NCBI GenBank assembly: GCA_017451525.1
Contig: JAFTOD010000004.1
Location: 124,001-188,000, forward strand
DNA length: 64,000 nucleotides
Reading direction: 5' to 3'
Source of the DNA: Paludibacteraceae bacterium
GTDB taxonomy: Bacteria > Bacteroidota > Bacteroidia > Bacteroidales > Paludibacteraceae
Position 1 is the first letter of the stretch. Each line of letters begins with the position of its first letter. The notes below the pieces were generated by a model. That model did not search any database, was not told where the DNA came from, and worked only from the letters and a program-made list of their open reading frames with translations. This document shows, one piece after another, positions 27,602 through 36,458 of the stretch. A program made the translations under genes and the position numbers.

Positions 27602-28512
27602 AGAAACAAAGAAAGATATATTTTCTATTGACCGCAGAGCAATGGTTGGGCGTGGCATTGTTGGTGATTCTGGTGGTGGGCACACTGATGGCAGTCAAGC
27701 ATTTTCAACCTGAGAAAGAGGAAGATTCTATTTGGGTAAACGACTCCACAATGACACACTTCACTGCTCACCAAGCCCAACAAGACAGCCTCCGCAAGGC
27801 ACAGTGGAAGAAGATATATCCCCGTGATACTATTATTCGTATGCAAGCGTTTGACCCCAATACGGCAGATAGCAGTACGTTGGTGCATTTAGGCTTCAAG
27901 CCATGGCAGGCAAAGAATATGTTGAAATACCGCGCCAAAGGAGGCAAATACCGTAAGCCAGATGACCTGAAAAGGTTGTACGGTATGACGGATAGTATGT
28001 ATCAAGCATTGACTCCTTATATACACATCGCGCGCGAGGAGATAGATAGTTTGGTAGATTCTGTGCGAATGGATTCGTTGCCCCAATGGCAGAAGGAAAA
28101 CAAAGATACTATTATTAATTTACGTACAGCAGATACTACAGAATTGAAAATGCTTTATGGTATTGGTTCTTATCGTGCCAGACAGATTGTCCGTTATCGT
28201 GAGCAGTTGGGTGGGTTTGTACGGGTGGAGCAAGTCCTAGAGGCAAAGGGGATGGACGGTGTAAATGCTGACACGCTCTTGCAACATCTTTATATGGATA
28301 GTGTGATTGTAGAGCAGATTCCTATCAATCAAGTGGGTGTACAACGATTGGCACGTCATCCGTATTTACGCTTTGAACAGGCAAAAACTATCTATGAATT
28401 GAGAAGGCAGAAAATTCGTTTGGATTCTATTCAACAATTGAATGAACTAGATTGTTTATCTACAGAAACAGTTGAGAAAATAGCTCCATATCTTAATTTT
28501 GATAAAAATTAG
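27598..28512 (+). CDS. Membrane-anchored helix-hairpin-helix (ComEA-like) protein
   Basis: 304 residues. One N-terminal membrane helix (about 15-33), then repeated HhH DNA-binding units: FDPNTADSSTLVHLGF, NLRTADTTELKMLYGIGSYRARQIV (the clearest ComEA-type unit), PINQVGVQRLARHPY and a last unit ending CLSTETVEKIAPYL. The periplasmic DNA receptor ComEA has the same general design. The gene overlaps xseA by ATGA in a comEC-xseA-HhH cluster. Role in DNA uptake is inferred from family and neighbours. Confidence 0.85.
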   Translation: MKKQRKIYFLLTAEQWLGVALLVILVVGTLMAVKHFQPEKEEDSIWVNDSTMTHFTAHQAQQDSLRKAQWKKIYPRDTIIRMQAFDPNTADSSTLVHLGFKPWQAKNMLKYRAKGGKYRKPDDLKRLYGMTDSMYQALTPYIHIAREEIDSLVDSVRMDSLPQWQKENKDTIINLRTADTTELKMLYGIGSYRARQIVRYREQLGGFVRVEQVLEAKGMDGVNADTLLQHLYMDSVIVEQIPINQVGVQRLARHPYLRFEQAKTIYELRRQKIRLDSIQQLNELDCLSTETVEKIAPYLNFDKN

Positions 28513-28528
28513 CTGAAAATAGTTGGGT

Positions 28529-28545
28529 TTGGCACGGTATTTGCA
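28529..28545 (+). promoter_or_regulatory. Consensus sigma-54 (-24/-12) promoter
   Basis: TTGGCACGGTATTTGCA matches the sigma-54 consensus TGGCACG-N4-TTGCA at every fixed position. The GG is at 28531-28532 and the GC at 28543-28544, predicting a start of transcription about 12 bases further on and a leader of roughly 20 bases to the response regulator. It is the only such site noticed in the window. Confidence 0.85.
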
Positions 28546-28574
28546 GTAATGCTGGCGTTAGTAAAACTTATGTG

Positions 28575-29261
28575 ATGAATAAAAGGTCAACCAACATATT
28601 GTTAGTAGAAGATGATGCTAGTTTGAGCACTGTACTTGCAGATTATTTGCGTAGCAAGGATTATACAGTGGAGACTGCGAATAATGGTAAAGAGGCGTGG
28701 GAACTGATAATGATTAAGCATTATGACTTGATTATCAGTGATATAATGATGCCTCGTATGAATGGCTATGATTTGCTGAAACAAATCCGTGTGTCTCTGC
28801 CGAATATGCCAGTTATTATATTAACAGCGAAGACCGATCGTGATGATATTATATATGCATATGAGTTGGGATGTGATGATTACGTGACAAAACCATTCTC
28901 AATGGACATTCTGATATGTAGGATAGAGGCTGTGATGCGTAGATATCGCCACACACTAGAAGCGGAACAAACGGAATGGCAATTAGGGGATTTGGTATTT
29001 GACTCTATGCGACAGTTACTAGGAGAGCGTCACTTGAGTTCACGTGAGAATGATTTGCTCAAAATACTTTGCCAAAATATGAATGAATTAGTAGATCGTA
29101 ATCGTATATTGATGACTATTTGGGGAGCAGATACCTATTTTAATGCACGTTCTTTAAGTGTGTATATCAATCATTTGCGCAAATATTTAGGCGAAGCAAC
29201 ACCAGTACGAATTATGAGTGTACATAGCAAAGGGTATAAGTTGGTTATCATGAATAACTAA
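28575..29261 (+). CDS. OmpR-family response regulator behind a sigma-54 promoter
   Basis: 228 residues from the ATG at 28575; a GTG three bases upstream is an alternative. Receiver domain with acidic pair ED at 12-13, phospho-acceptor Asp56 (LIISDIMMP), LTAK and the TKPF lysine. A winged-helix DNA-binding domain follows from about 130 (SSRENDLLKIL, ending VHSKGYKLV). No histidine kinase gene is adjacent. The family resembles Bacteroides RprY. Two terminators follow it, so it is probably a single-gene transcript activated through sigma-54. Confidence 0.9.
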   Translation: MNKRSTNILLVEDDASLSTVLADYLRSKDYTVETANNGKEAWELIMIKHYDLIISDIMMPRMNGYDLLKQIRVSLPNMPVIILTAKTDRDDIIYAYELGCDDYVTKPFSMDILICRIEAVMRRYRHTLEAEQTEWQLGDLVFDSMRQLLGERHLSSRENDLLKILCQNMNELVDRNRILMTIWGADTYFNARSLSVYINHLRKYLGEATPVRIMSVHSKGYKLVIMNN

Positions 29262-29269
29262 TTAAAAGA

Positions 29270-29304
29270 AAAAAACACGATGTTGAGAAGAGGTCGTGTT
29301 TTTG
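29270..29304 (+). terminator. Intrinsic terminator after the response regulator
   Basis: AAAAACACGA (29271-29280) pairs with TCGTGTTTTT (29294-29303), a 10-base perfect stem. Confidence 0.85.
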
Positions 29305-29326
29305 TAAATAGTGTTTTTCATAATAT

Positions 29327-29363
29327 GCGAGAGAGTTCGATGTGATATCGCGCTCTCTTTTTG
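29327..29363 (+). terminator. Second, weaker terminator
   Basis: GAGAG (29331-29335) pairs with CTCTC (29353-29357), with an inner CGAT/ATCG helix, followed by five T residues. Confidence 0.6.
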
Positions 29364-29415
29364 ATGCCACAGCCCCTAAATAATGTATCACTATAATAAA
29401 AAAATAACTTGAGAG

Positions 29416-29446
29416 TTGCATATTTCAAAAAAAAACACTACCTTTG
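29416..29446 (+). promoter_or_regulatory. Promoter of porQ
   Basis: -33 TTG at 29416-29418 and -7 TACCTTTG at 29439-29446, with 20 bases between. It overlaps the start of the longest open frame, which shows that the true start is the downstream ATG at 29481. Confidence 0.78.
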
Positions 29447-29480
29447 CGGTCTAAATATTTTGGGTGAGTTTGCGAAAAAA

Positions 29481-30497
29481 ATGAATAAGCAGAAAGTTTT
29501 AAGTATTATATTGTTATTATTTACTATCTTACCATTATCGGTCGCTCAAATAGATGGAGCAGGTAGTGGCGTGTTCCACTTTTTGAATTTACCAGTTTCT
29601 TCGCGCTTGAACGCTTTGGGAGGTGAGAATGTGGCTATAGCTGATGATGATATCAGTATGGCATTTGTGAACCCTGCTCTATTGACCGCACACACAGACA
29701 AAGTGCTGCAACTGAACTACGCGTACTACCTTGCGGGAACTATGTTTGGAAGCGTGATGTATGGACATAATTATAAGGAGAATTACTTCGGTGCTGCAGT
29801 GCATTACTTGGATTATGGGCAAATGCAGTATGCCGATGAGATGGGCAACCTGCTTGGCACTACATTTACCGCCAAAGACATATGCGTTAATCTCATGTAT
29901 GCTAGACAGTTAGGCCCAATGTTTCGCATAGGAGCAACCATCAAACCAATCTTTAGCGTGTATGAGCAATACACTAGTTTTGCACTTGGAGCTGATGTAG
30001 GTGGACATTTTCAGACTACCGATAGTTTATTTCAAATGGGATTGACATTGCGTAACATAGGTTGGCAACTCAAGGCGTTTTATGAAGAAGATTTTGGTCA
30101 ACACACTGAGATGCTTCCGCTAAATTTGGAGTTAGGTATGAGTTTGCGATTGGCCCATGCTCCGATTCGTTTCTCAATGACTGCTCACAACTTACAGCGA
30201 TGGGATATAGCCCCACGCGAGCAAAATGTCAAATGGTATGATATGCTTTTCCGTCACACGATTTGGGCTATAGACATTGTGCCTAAAAGTGAGAAATTTT
30301 ATCTTACACTCAGTTATAATCACCGTCGTCAAGCAGAGATGAACTTGACAGATGTCCGCAGTTTAGCGGGATTTGCTTTTGGTGCAGGGGTTAAGATATA
30401 TAAGTTTCGTCTAGGTTTTGCGATGAGCCAATACACGAAAAGTAACTTTACTTATCAGGTGTCGCTATCAACTGATATTAATAGTTTTTTGAAATAA
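29481..30497 (+). CDS. porQ: Type IX secretion system protein PorQ
   Basis: 338 residues from the ATG at 29481. Signal peptide of about 21 residues ending SVAQ, then an outer-membrane beta-barrel protein of the PorQ type: FLNLPVSSRLNALGG and DDDISMAFVNPALL are the family's N-terminal landmarks, and alternating amphipathic strands follow. PorQ belongs to the attachment module of T9SS, which links cargo to the surface. Its presence agrees with the T9SS sorting tails at 5812 and 52774. It is followed directly by cmk. Confidence 0.85.
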   Translation: MNKQKVLSIILLLFTILPLSVAQIDGAGSGVFHFLNLPVSSRLNALGGENVAIADDDISMAFVNPALLTAHTDKVLQLNYAYYLAGTMFGSVMYGHNYKENYFGAAVHYLDYGQMQYADEMGNLLGTTFTAKDICVNLMYARQLGPMFRIGATIKPIFSVYEQYTSFALGADVGGHFQTTDSLFQMGLTLRNIGWQLKAFYEEDFGQHTEMLPLNLELGMSLRLAHAPIRFSMTAHNLQRWDIAPREQNVKWYDMLFRHTIWAIDIVPKSEKFYLTLSYNHRRQAEMNLTDVRSLAGFAFGAGVKIYKFRLGFAMSQYTKSNFTYQVSLSTDINSFLK

Positions 30498-30498
30498 C

Positions 30499-31173
30499 AT
30501 GAAACCAATTATTGTAGCCATTGATGGCTATTCATCTTGTGGCAAGTCCACAATCGCAAAGGCACTCGCCAAGTATGCAGGTTATACCTATGTCGATACA
30601 GGAGCGATGTACCGCGCTGTGGCGCTGTATGCATTTAGGTTATTAGGCGATGAGGCGATAAGGCGAGAGGCGGTGATTCCTATTTTGACCAACATACATA
30701 TAGGTTTTATTCAAGCTGCAGATGGTCAGCATGTGACGCTGAATGGCGAGGATGTAGAGTCGCAGATTCGTACACTGGAGATAGGTAACTTGGCTTCGCA
30801 AATCTCTACTATCAAAGAGGTACGTGCGTTCCTTGTGGCACAGCAACAAGCGATGGGCGAAAAGAAAGGTATTGTGATGGACGGAAGGGATATAGGTACA
30901 GTGGTTTTCCCACAAGCAGAGCTAAAACTCTTTCTCACCGCTTCGCCCGAAGTGCGTGCAGAGCGTCGATTCAAAGAGTTGGAAGCTAAAGGTGAGAAGC
31001 CAGTTTTAGAGGAAGTATTGGCTGATGTGAACGACCGCGACTATCGCGACACACACCGTGCGGAGAGTCCACTACGTCAGGCAGAAGATGCTGTAGTAGT
31101 GGATAATAGCGAGATGACACGTGAGGAGCAGATGGCGAAAATCGTGGAGATTTTCGATCGCGCTACGCGCTGA
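30499..31173 (+). CDS. cmk: Cytidylate kinase
   Basis: 224 residues. P-loop DGYSSCGKST at 8-17, YVDTGAMYRAVALYA and MDGRDIGTVVFP are the family motifs. It phosphorylates CMP and dCMP, and so recycles the CMP released by CDP/CMP-linked transferases. Residues about 46-58 (LLGDEAIRREAV) are encoded by GGCGATGA/GGCGATAA units and look like an inserted repeat. The last codons overlap a GCGC-TAC-GCGC palindrome (31160-31170). Confidence 0.93.
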   Translation: MKPIIVAIDGYSSCGKSTIAKALAKYAGYTYVDTGAMYRAVALYAFRLLGDEAIRREAVIPILTNIHIGFIQAADGQHVTLNGEDVESQIRTLEIGNLASQISTIKEVRAFLVAQQQAMGEKKGIVMDGRDIGTVVFPQAELKLFLTASPEVRAERRFKELEAKGEKPVLEEVLADVNDRDYRDTHRAESPLRQAEDAVVVDNSEMTREEQMAKIVEIFDRATR

Positions 31174-31298
31174 TAGATGTTAGACCGCTGCGCTATTGTT
31201 TAGGGGACGCTCGCAGGGCGAGCTATTGGTTAGAGGTTAGAGGTTAAAGGCGAGAGGTTAAAGGTTAAAGGCGAGAGGTTAAAGGTTAAAGGCGAAGG
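31160..31298. repeat. Composite repeat spacer between cmk and ispH with heptamer array
   Basis: Contains GCGC-TAC-GCGC (31160-31170), GCTCGC-AGG-GCGAGC (31209-31223) and then, from 31228 to 31298, ten consecutive units: GGTTAGA twice, GGTTAAA, GGCGAGA, GGTTAAA twice, GGCGAGA, GGTTAAA twice and GGCGAAGG. The ispH start codon follows the last unit directly. Confidence 0.9.
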
Positions 31299-32195
31299 AT
31301 GAAGATTACGATAGATGAGAATTCGGGATTTTGTTTCGGTGTGACGACTGCTATTGAGACTGCCGAACGTGAACTACAGAAGGGGCAACTCTTCTGCCTC
31401 GGAGATATTGTACACAATGGTCAAGAAGTGGAGCGACTAGACAAACTGGGATTAGAAACCATTGACTATGACGACTTACGCACTTTGCACAATGTACGCG
31501 TGTTGCTGCGCGCTCATGGAGAGCCACCTAGTACCTATCATATCGCCAAACGCAATAATATTGAGATTATTGATGCTTCGTGTCCTGTGGTATTGCACTT
31601 GCAAAAGCGTATTCGTGATACCTATTTGCAGCATCATGGCACAGACGCACAGATTGTCATTTTCGGCAAAAAAGGACACGCCGAGGTGATTGGATTAGAG
31701 GGACAAACCAATAATACGGCTATCGTGATTGAGAGTATCCACGATTTGGATAAACTGAACTATGAGCACCCAATATACCTCTTCTCACAAACGACTAAGT
31801 CGGTAGAGGAGTTTCATGCGATAGTAGATAAGATTAAGGAGATGAGGCGATTAGGCGAAGAGGCGAAAGGCGAGGAGATTGTATTTGAATATCACGATAC
31901 GATTTGTAGGAATGTAGCTAATCGTGTGAAGAAATTGCAGGATTTTGCTCGGAGTAACGATGTGGTGGTGTTTGTAGGAGGAAAGAAGTCATCGAATGCA
32001 AAAGTGCTGTACAATCATTGTTTGGAAGTGAACTCTAGCACGGTTTTTGTGAGTAGTGAAGCAGACCTTACACCTGAGATACTGCAGCAATGCCACGCGG
32101 CAGAACGAGTGGGTATCTGCGGAGCGACCTCTACCCCGAAGTGGCTGATGGAGCAGCTTCGCTGCAGTTTAGAGAACGGCGCAAAGCGCCTATAG
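31299..32195 (+). CDS. ispH: 4-hydroxy-3-methylbut-2-enyl diphosphate reductase
   Basis: 298 residues. Last enzyme of the MEP isoprenoid pathway, with an iron-sulfur cluster held by cysteines in GFCFGV (about 12), DASCPVV (about 98) and ICGATSTP near the C-terminus. HGEPPS and GGKKSSNAKVL are further family motifs. Residues about 183-196 (MRRLGEEAKGEE) come from AGGCGAnn units. The final residues (RCSLENGAKRL) are encoded by a triloop repeat containing GGCGC-AAA-GCGCC (32178-32190), so the C-terminus is repeat-derived. Confidence 0.93.
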   Translation: MKITIDENSGFCFGVTTAIETAERELQKGQLFCLGDIVHNGQEVERLDKLGLETIDYDDLRTLHNVRVLLRAHGEPPSTYHIAKRNNIEIIDASCPVVLHLQKRIRDTYLQHHGTDAQIVIFGKKGHAEVIGLEGQTNNTAIVIESIHDLDKLNYEHPIYLFSQTTKSVEEFHAIVDKIKEMRRLGEEAKGEEIVFEYHDTICRNVANRVKKLQDFARSNDVVVFVGGKKSSNAKVLYNHCLEVNSSTVFVSSEADLTPEILQQCHAAERVGICGATSTPKWLMEQLRCSLENGAKRL

Positions 32196-32218
32196 TTTAA
32201 AGTTTATAGTTTAATGGT
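32178..32218. repeat. Triloop repeat at the 3' end of ispH
   Basis: GAACGGCGC-AAA-GCGCCTATAG followed by AGTTTAAAGTTTATAGTTTAA. The same layout (GGACGC, small palindrome, GCTAT, then TTTAG/TTTAA words) occurs at 23101, 25009, 31206 and, reversed, 42071. Confidence 0.8.
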
Positions 32219-32226
32219 AAGAATAT

Positions 32227-33210
32227 ATGGAATTTAAACCTAAAACAATTGGTGTACTCACCTCTGGAGGCGATGCACCGGGAATGAATGCAGCTTTGCG
32301 CGCAGTGACGCGTGCTGCTATATCAAATGACATTAGAGTGAAAGCTATCTATCGTGGTTATAAGGGACTTATAGATGGCGAAGTCAAAGAGTTTACTACG
32401 CAAGATGTGAGTGGTATTATTCAACGTGGTGGCACGATTATCAAATCCGCTCGTTGCCCAGAATTTACTACCAAAGAGGGGCGTCTGCAGGCTTATGAAA
32501 CCATCAAGCGTGAAAACATTGAGGCACTGATTGTGATTGGTGGTGATGGCTCGTTTACAGGCGGCAGATTATTTGCCCAAGAGTTTAATATCCCTGTGAT
32601 AGGTATTCCTGGTACGATTGACAATGATCTATGGGGTACGGATGCCACAATCGGCTATGATACTGCACTGAATACGATTATGAATTGTGTGGATATTCTG
32701 CGTGATACGGCCACCAGCCACGAGCGCGTATTCTTGGTAGAAGTAATGGGACGTGACGCAGGTTTCCTCACCTTGAATGCAGCTATTGCAGCAGGTGCAG
32801 AGGCGGCGATTATCCCAGAGCGCGCTACGATTATTGAGCAGATTGAGGCTGCTATTGGTCATGGTAGGCGCAAAAGCAAGAACTCTAGTATCGTGCTCGT
32901 GCAAGAGCATGCCATCGAAGGCGGCGCGCAAGCAGTGGCTAAGATGATGGAAGAAGCGCACCCTGAGTTTAGTTCGCGCGTGACTATTTTGGGTCACTTG
33001 CAACGCGGAGGTTCACCTTCGGCGAGTGACCGAATTTTGGCATCGCGCATGGGTATAGCTGCCGTACAGGCACTATTGGAAGACCAACGTAATATTATGG
33101 TAGGCGTGAAGAATGGTGAGATAGACTATGTGCCACTGAGCAAAGCTATCAAGCAAAAGAAAGATATCAATGATGATAAATGGACCGCATTGCAAGTGTT
33201 GAGTATTTAA
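32227..33210 (+). CDS. pfkA: 6-phosphofructokinase (ATP type)
   Basis: 327 residues, normal for bacterial PfkA. ATP site [18 protein letters not shown] (9-26), the catalytic [10 protein letters not shown] segment (proton acceptor Asp in TIDND) and MGRDAGFL for substrate binding. It phosphorylates fructose 6-phosphate and commits carbon to glycolysis. It lies 16 bases before uvrA and follows ispH across a short repeat. Confidence 0.94.
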   Translation: MEFKPKTIGVLTSGGDAPGMNAALRAVTRAAISNDIRVKAIYRGYKGLIDGEVKEFTTQDVSGIIQRGGTIIKSARCPEFTTKEGRLQAYETIKRENIEALIVIGGDGSFTGGRLFAQEFNIPVIGIPGTIDNDLWGTDATIGYDTALNTIMNCVDILRDTATSHERVFLVEVMGRDAGFLTLNAAIAAGAEAAIIPERATIIEQIEAAIGHGRRKSKNSSIVLVQEHAIEGGAQAVAKMMEEAHPEFSSRVTILGHLQRGGSPSASDRILASRMGIAAVQALLEDQRNIMVGVKNGEIDYVPLSKAIKQKKDINDDKWTALQVLSI

Positions 33211-33225
33211 TCCGTTGAGAAATAG

Positions 33226-35880
33226 ATGGTAACTAACGATGATATCGTAGTCACTGGCGCGCGCGTACATAATCTAAAGAATGTAGATGTGCGTATTCCA
33301 CGAGAAAAACTAGTGGTGATTACTGGCTTGTCGGGTAGCGGCAAATCATCCCTAGCCTTTGATACCATCTTTGCCGAAGGACAACGCCGATATATGGAGA
33401 CATTCTCCTCTTATGCGCGCGGATACATAGGTACAATGCAACGCCCTGATGTGGATAAGATTACAGGTCTCTCGCCTGTCATCAGCATTGACCAAAAGAC
33501 CACTTCGCGCAATCCGCGCTCTACCGTTGGTACAGTCACAGAGGTGTATGATTTTCTGCGTCTTCTCTTCGCTCGTGCTGCGGATGCATACTCCTATGCT
33601 TCGGGCGAGAAGATGGTGCAATATACCGATGACCAAATTATTGATCTTATTCTCAAAGATTATACGGGTCAGAAGGTGCTCGTACTTGCCCCAATGGTCA
33701 ATAACCGTAAAGGACACTACAAAGAACTCTTTGAGACTATTCGCCGTAAGGGCTATTTATATGTGCGTGTGGATGGCGAAGTACAAGAGATTTACGCAGG
33801 CATGAAGCTTGATCGCTACAAGAACCACACCATTGAAGTAGTCGTAGATCGCCTCAAATTAAAAGGCGAAAGCGAAGAAGATCTCAAACGCCTTCGTGCC
33901 ACCGTGGACAAAGCCATGACACAAGGCGATGGCGTGATGGCAATAGCCCTACCATCTAACCGTGTCAGCGGTCTAATTTCTAACAGCGAACAACGTGAGC
34001 GGTCTAATATTCGCTATTTCTCTCGCCACCTCATGTGTCCTACTACGGGCATGAGTTATGCCGAACCAGCGCCACATACCTTCTCTTTTAACTCGCCACA
34101 GGGGTGGTGCCCTTGCTGCCGAGGATTAGGAAAAATCAAATCGGGACTCGGGAATCGGGAATCGGATAATGAGGAATTAGACAACATTATCAAGGATGAT
34201 GAGAATTGGTACACGCGCATGTTGGCATATGTACAACAGGGCGATGATGAAAAAGAGGATAAGGAGGAAGAAATATTGATTACTTGCCCTGTGTGTCAAG
34301 GGCAACGTCTCAATCGTGAAGCACTTAGTTTCCGCATCGCAGATAAGAATATCGCCGAACTGTCGGCTATGGACATAACTGACCTCAGGGCATGGCTGAT
34401 GAATGTCCCTGCCTGCCTAACTAACAAGCAACGCGCTATTGCAGAACCGATTATCAAAGAAATTATCTCTCGTCTGGGATTTATGCTGAGTGTGGGCTTA
34501 TCTTATCTCTCCCTCTCTCGCTCATCGGATAGCCTTTCGGGTGGTGAGAACCAACGCATTCGTTTGGCTACACAAGTGGGCAGTAAGTTGGTCAATGTCC
34601 TCTATATTCTTGACGAACCAAGTATCGGTTTGCATCAACGCGATAATCAACGCCTCATTGATTCGCTCAAGCAACTGCGCGATATGGGTAACTCGGTCAT
34701 TGTCGTAGAGCATGACGAGGACATGATGCGACAAGCAGATTATATCATAGATATTGGTCCTAAAGCGGGTCGATTGGGTGGGCATATCGTCTTTAGTGGC
34801 ACACCTGCCGAACTACTCAAGTCTGACACGCTGACTGCCAAATACCTCAGTGGCGAACTCTCCGCAACTTTGCCAATCACTAATAACCAATCGCCAATTG
34901 CCAACGCCCTCGTTCTTCGAGGCTGCCGCGGTAACAATCTTAAAGGTGTAGATGTCTCTTTCCCTTCGGGAAAGATGATAGCCGTGACGGGTGTGTCGGG
35001 TAGTGGTAAATCCACTTTGGTAAATCAAACGCTTTATCCAATCTTGAGCCAACATTTTTACCGTAGTTTGCGTGCGCCTTTGGCATATGAGAGTATTGAT
35101 GGAATTGAGCATATTGATAAGGTTATCGCAGTAGATCAGTCGCCTATCGGACGTACACCGCGAAGTAACCCAGCGACTTATACGGGCGTGTTCACGGATA
35201 TACGCAACCTCTTTGCCCAGCTACCAGAGAGTAAGATTCGCTCATGGAAAGCGGGTCGTTTCTCGTTTAACAACTCGGGTGGACGATGTGAGGAGTGTAG
35301 CGGAAATGGTTACAAGACTATCCAAATGAATTTCTTGCCGAATGTGTATGTGCCATGCGAAGTATGTGGTGGGAAGCGCTACAACCGTGAGACATTGGAG
35401 GCACGCTTCAAAGGCAAGTCTATTGCCGATGTATTGGACATGACCATCAATCAAGCAGTAGAGTTCTTTGAGAGTCAGCCATATATCTTGAAGAAGATCA
35501 AGACTTTGCAAGATGTAGGTCTTGGGTATATCAAACTGGGACAATCATCTACTACCTTATCTGGTGGCGAGAGTCAGCGTGTGAAGCTTGCCACAGAATT
35601 GGCTCGCCCTAGCACTGGAAGAACATTATACATATTAGACGAACCAACCACAGGTTTGCACTTTGAGGATGTACGGGTGTTGATGGGTGTGTTGCGCCAA
35701 CTGGTGGATAAAGGCAATACGGTAATCATCATTGAGCACAACCCTGATGTCATTCGTTCGTGCGATTATCTTATTGATATGGGACCAGATGGCGGTCGTG
35801 ATGGTGGTACCGTAGTGGCCACAGGCACCATAGATGATATTCGCAACAATCCAAAGAGTATAACTGGAAGATACATTTAA
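33226..35880 (+). CDS. uvrA: UvrA-family excinuclease subunit with a degenerate first zinc finger
   Basis: 884 residues with two ABC ATPase halves: Walker [12 protein letters not shown] near 34-44 and [11 protein letters not shown] in the second half, with signatures [12 protein letters not shown] and [12 protein letters not shown]. The second zinc finger is intact (CEECSGNGY ... CEVCGGKRY). In the first, the N-terminal pair is reduced to MCPTTGMSY, so one expected cysteine is missing, while [10 protein letters not shown] is kept. This and the shorter length suggest a UvrA paralogue rather than the main NER UvrA. Three low-complexity stretches (residues about 245-263, 305-317 and 549-560) look repeat-derived. 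The stop overlaps the convergent exosortase gene by 4 bases. Confidence 0.88.
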   Translation: MVTNDDIVVTGARVHNLKNVDVRIPREKLVVITGLSGSGKSSLAFDTIFAEGQRRYMETFSSYARGYIGTMQRPDVDKITGLSPVISIDQKTTSRNPRSTVGTVTEVYDFLRLLFARAADAYSYASGEKMVQYTDDQIIDLILKDYTGQKVLVLAPMVNNRKGHYKELFETIRRKGYLYVRVDGEVQEIYAGMKLDRYKNHTIEVVVDRLKLKGESEEDLKRLRATVDKAMTQGDGVMAIALPSNRVSGLISNSEQRERSNIRYFSRHLMCPTTGMSYAEPAPHTFSFNSPQGWCPCCRGLGKIKSGLGNRESDNEELDNIIKDDENWYTRMLAYVQQGDDEKEDKEEEILITCPVCQGQRLNREALSFRIADKNIAELSAMDITDLRAWLMNVPACLTNKQRAIAEPIIKEIISRLGFMLSVGLSYLSLSRSSDSLSGGENQRIRLATQVGSKLVNVLYILDEPSIGLHQRDNQRLIDSLKQLRDMGNSVIVVEHDEDMMRQADYIIDIGPKAGRLGGHIVFSGTPAELLKSDTLTAKYLSGELSATLPITNNQSPIANALVLRGCRGNNLKGVDVSFPSGKMIAVTGVSGSGKSTLVNQTLYPILSQHFYRSLRAPLAYESIDGIEHIDKVIAVDQSPIGRTPRSNPATYTGVFTDIRNLFAQLPESKIRSWKAGRFSFNNSGGRCEECSGNGYKTIQMNFLPNVYVPCEVCGGKRYNRETLEARFKGKSIADVLDMTINQAVEFFESQPYILKKIKTLQDVGLGYIKLGQSSTTLSGGESQRVKLATELARPSTGRTLYILDEPTTGLHFEDVRVLMGVLRQLVDKGNTVIIIEHNPDVIRSCDYLIDMGPDGGRDGGTVVATGTIDDIRNNPKSITGRYI
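33959..34014. repeat. In-frame AGCGGTCTAA repeat in uvrA
   Basis: AGCGGTCTAAT occurs twice around TCTAACAGCGAAC. These are the same words as in the YfhO-like gene at 14640-14697. Confidence 0.65.
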
Positions 35881-36449
35881 TCTTCTTGGTGCAACCCACT
35901 AATCTTGTGAGTCCACCAAACCCATAAGCAGAATAGCATTCCATAGAATAAGTACTTAAACAAGTATTCATGCAAGAAATCAAACCATTCTGGATGGTGT
36001 TCTAATGCTATGGCAATTAGTGTAATTCGTAGAATGTTGAATACGTAAGCACACATCAGTCCAAGAGGAATAAACCATAGTTTGTGCTTCCAGTTGCCTC
36101 GTGCGACTAACATAATTATAATCCAAATAAATGATTGCTTAAGTCCTGTGCAACTCCACACAATGCGTGTGCCAGTGCCAGTTTCAAAACGTATTAGGTT
36201 CGGTTCGAAGAAATGCACGTGTTCATTGGTCTGCGAAATTATCCAATAGACTACGCTGGCAATATGATGTGCCATCCAATCAAATGGGCGGGTGATATCC
36301 CACCCAAACCACGTGACTTGCGTTCCTCCCTCGTCGCCCAGTACGGTGAATTTCCAGAAGTAGTTTGCGACCAATAATGCCACCACAAACAAAATAATGT
36401 CTGTGTATGGTCGGATAGACTCTCGAATATGTTTAATTTGGTGTAACAT
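35877..36449 (-). CDS. Exosortase/archaeosortase-family membrane protein
   Basis: 190 residues from the ATG at 36449; a GTG at 36458, directly after the tsaD stop, would add three. Several membrane helices. The three residues expected of the exosortase active site are present: Cys100 in WSCTGLKQ, Arg141 in NILRITL and His160 in FLHEYLFKYL. Exosortases cleave a C-terminal motif-helix-basic tail and attach the target to the cell surface. It is the last gene of a compact run (activator, lptE, panB, tsaD). The only tail of the right kind seen here is on the small protein at 5809-6288. Confidence 0.87.
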   Translation of the reverse strand: MLHQIKHIRESIRPYTDIILFVVALLVANYFWKFTVLGDEGGTQVTWFGWDITRPFDWMAHHIASVVYWIISQTNEHVHFFEPNLIRFETGTGTRIVWSCTGLKQSFIWIIIMLVARGNWKHKLWFIPLGLMCAYVFNILRITLIAIALEHHPEWFDFLHEYLFKYLFYGMLFCLWVWWTHKISGLHQED

Positions 36450-36458
36450 GCCTCTCAC

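Noticed and set aside
31228-31298. CRISPR-like array
   Set aside because: Units are 7 bases with no unique spacers and no cas genes nearby.
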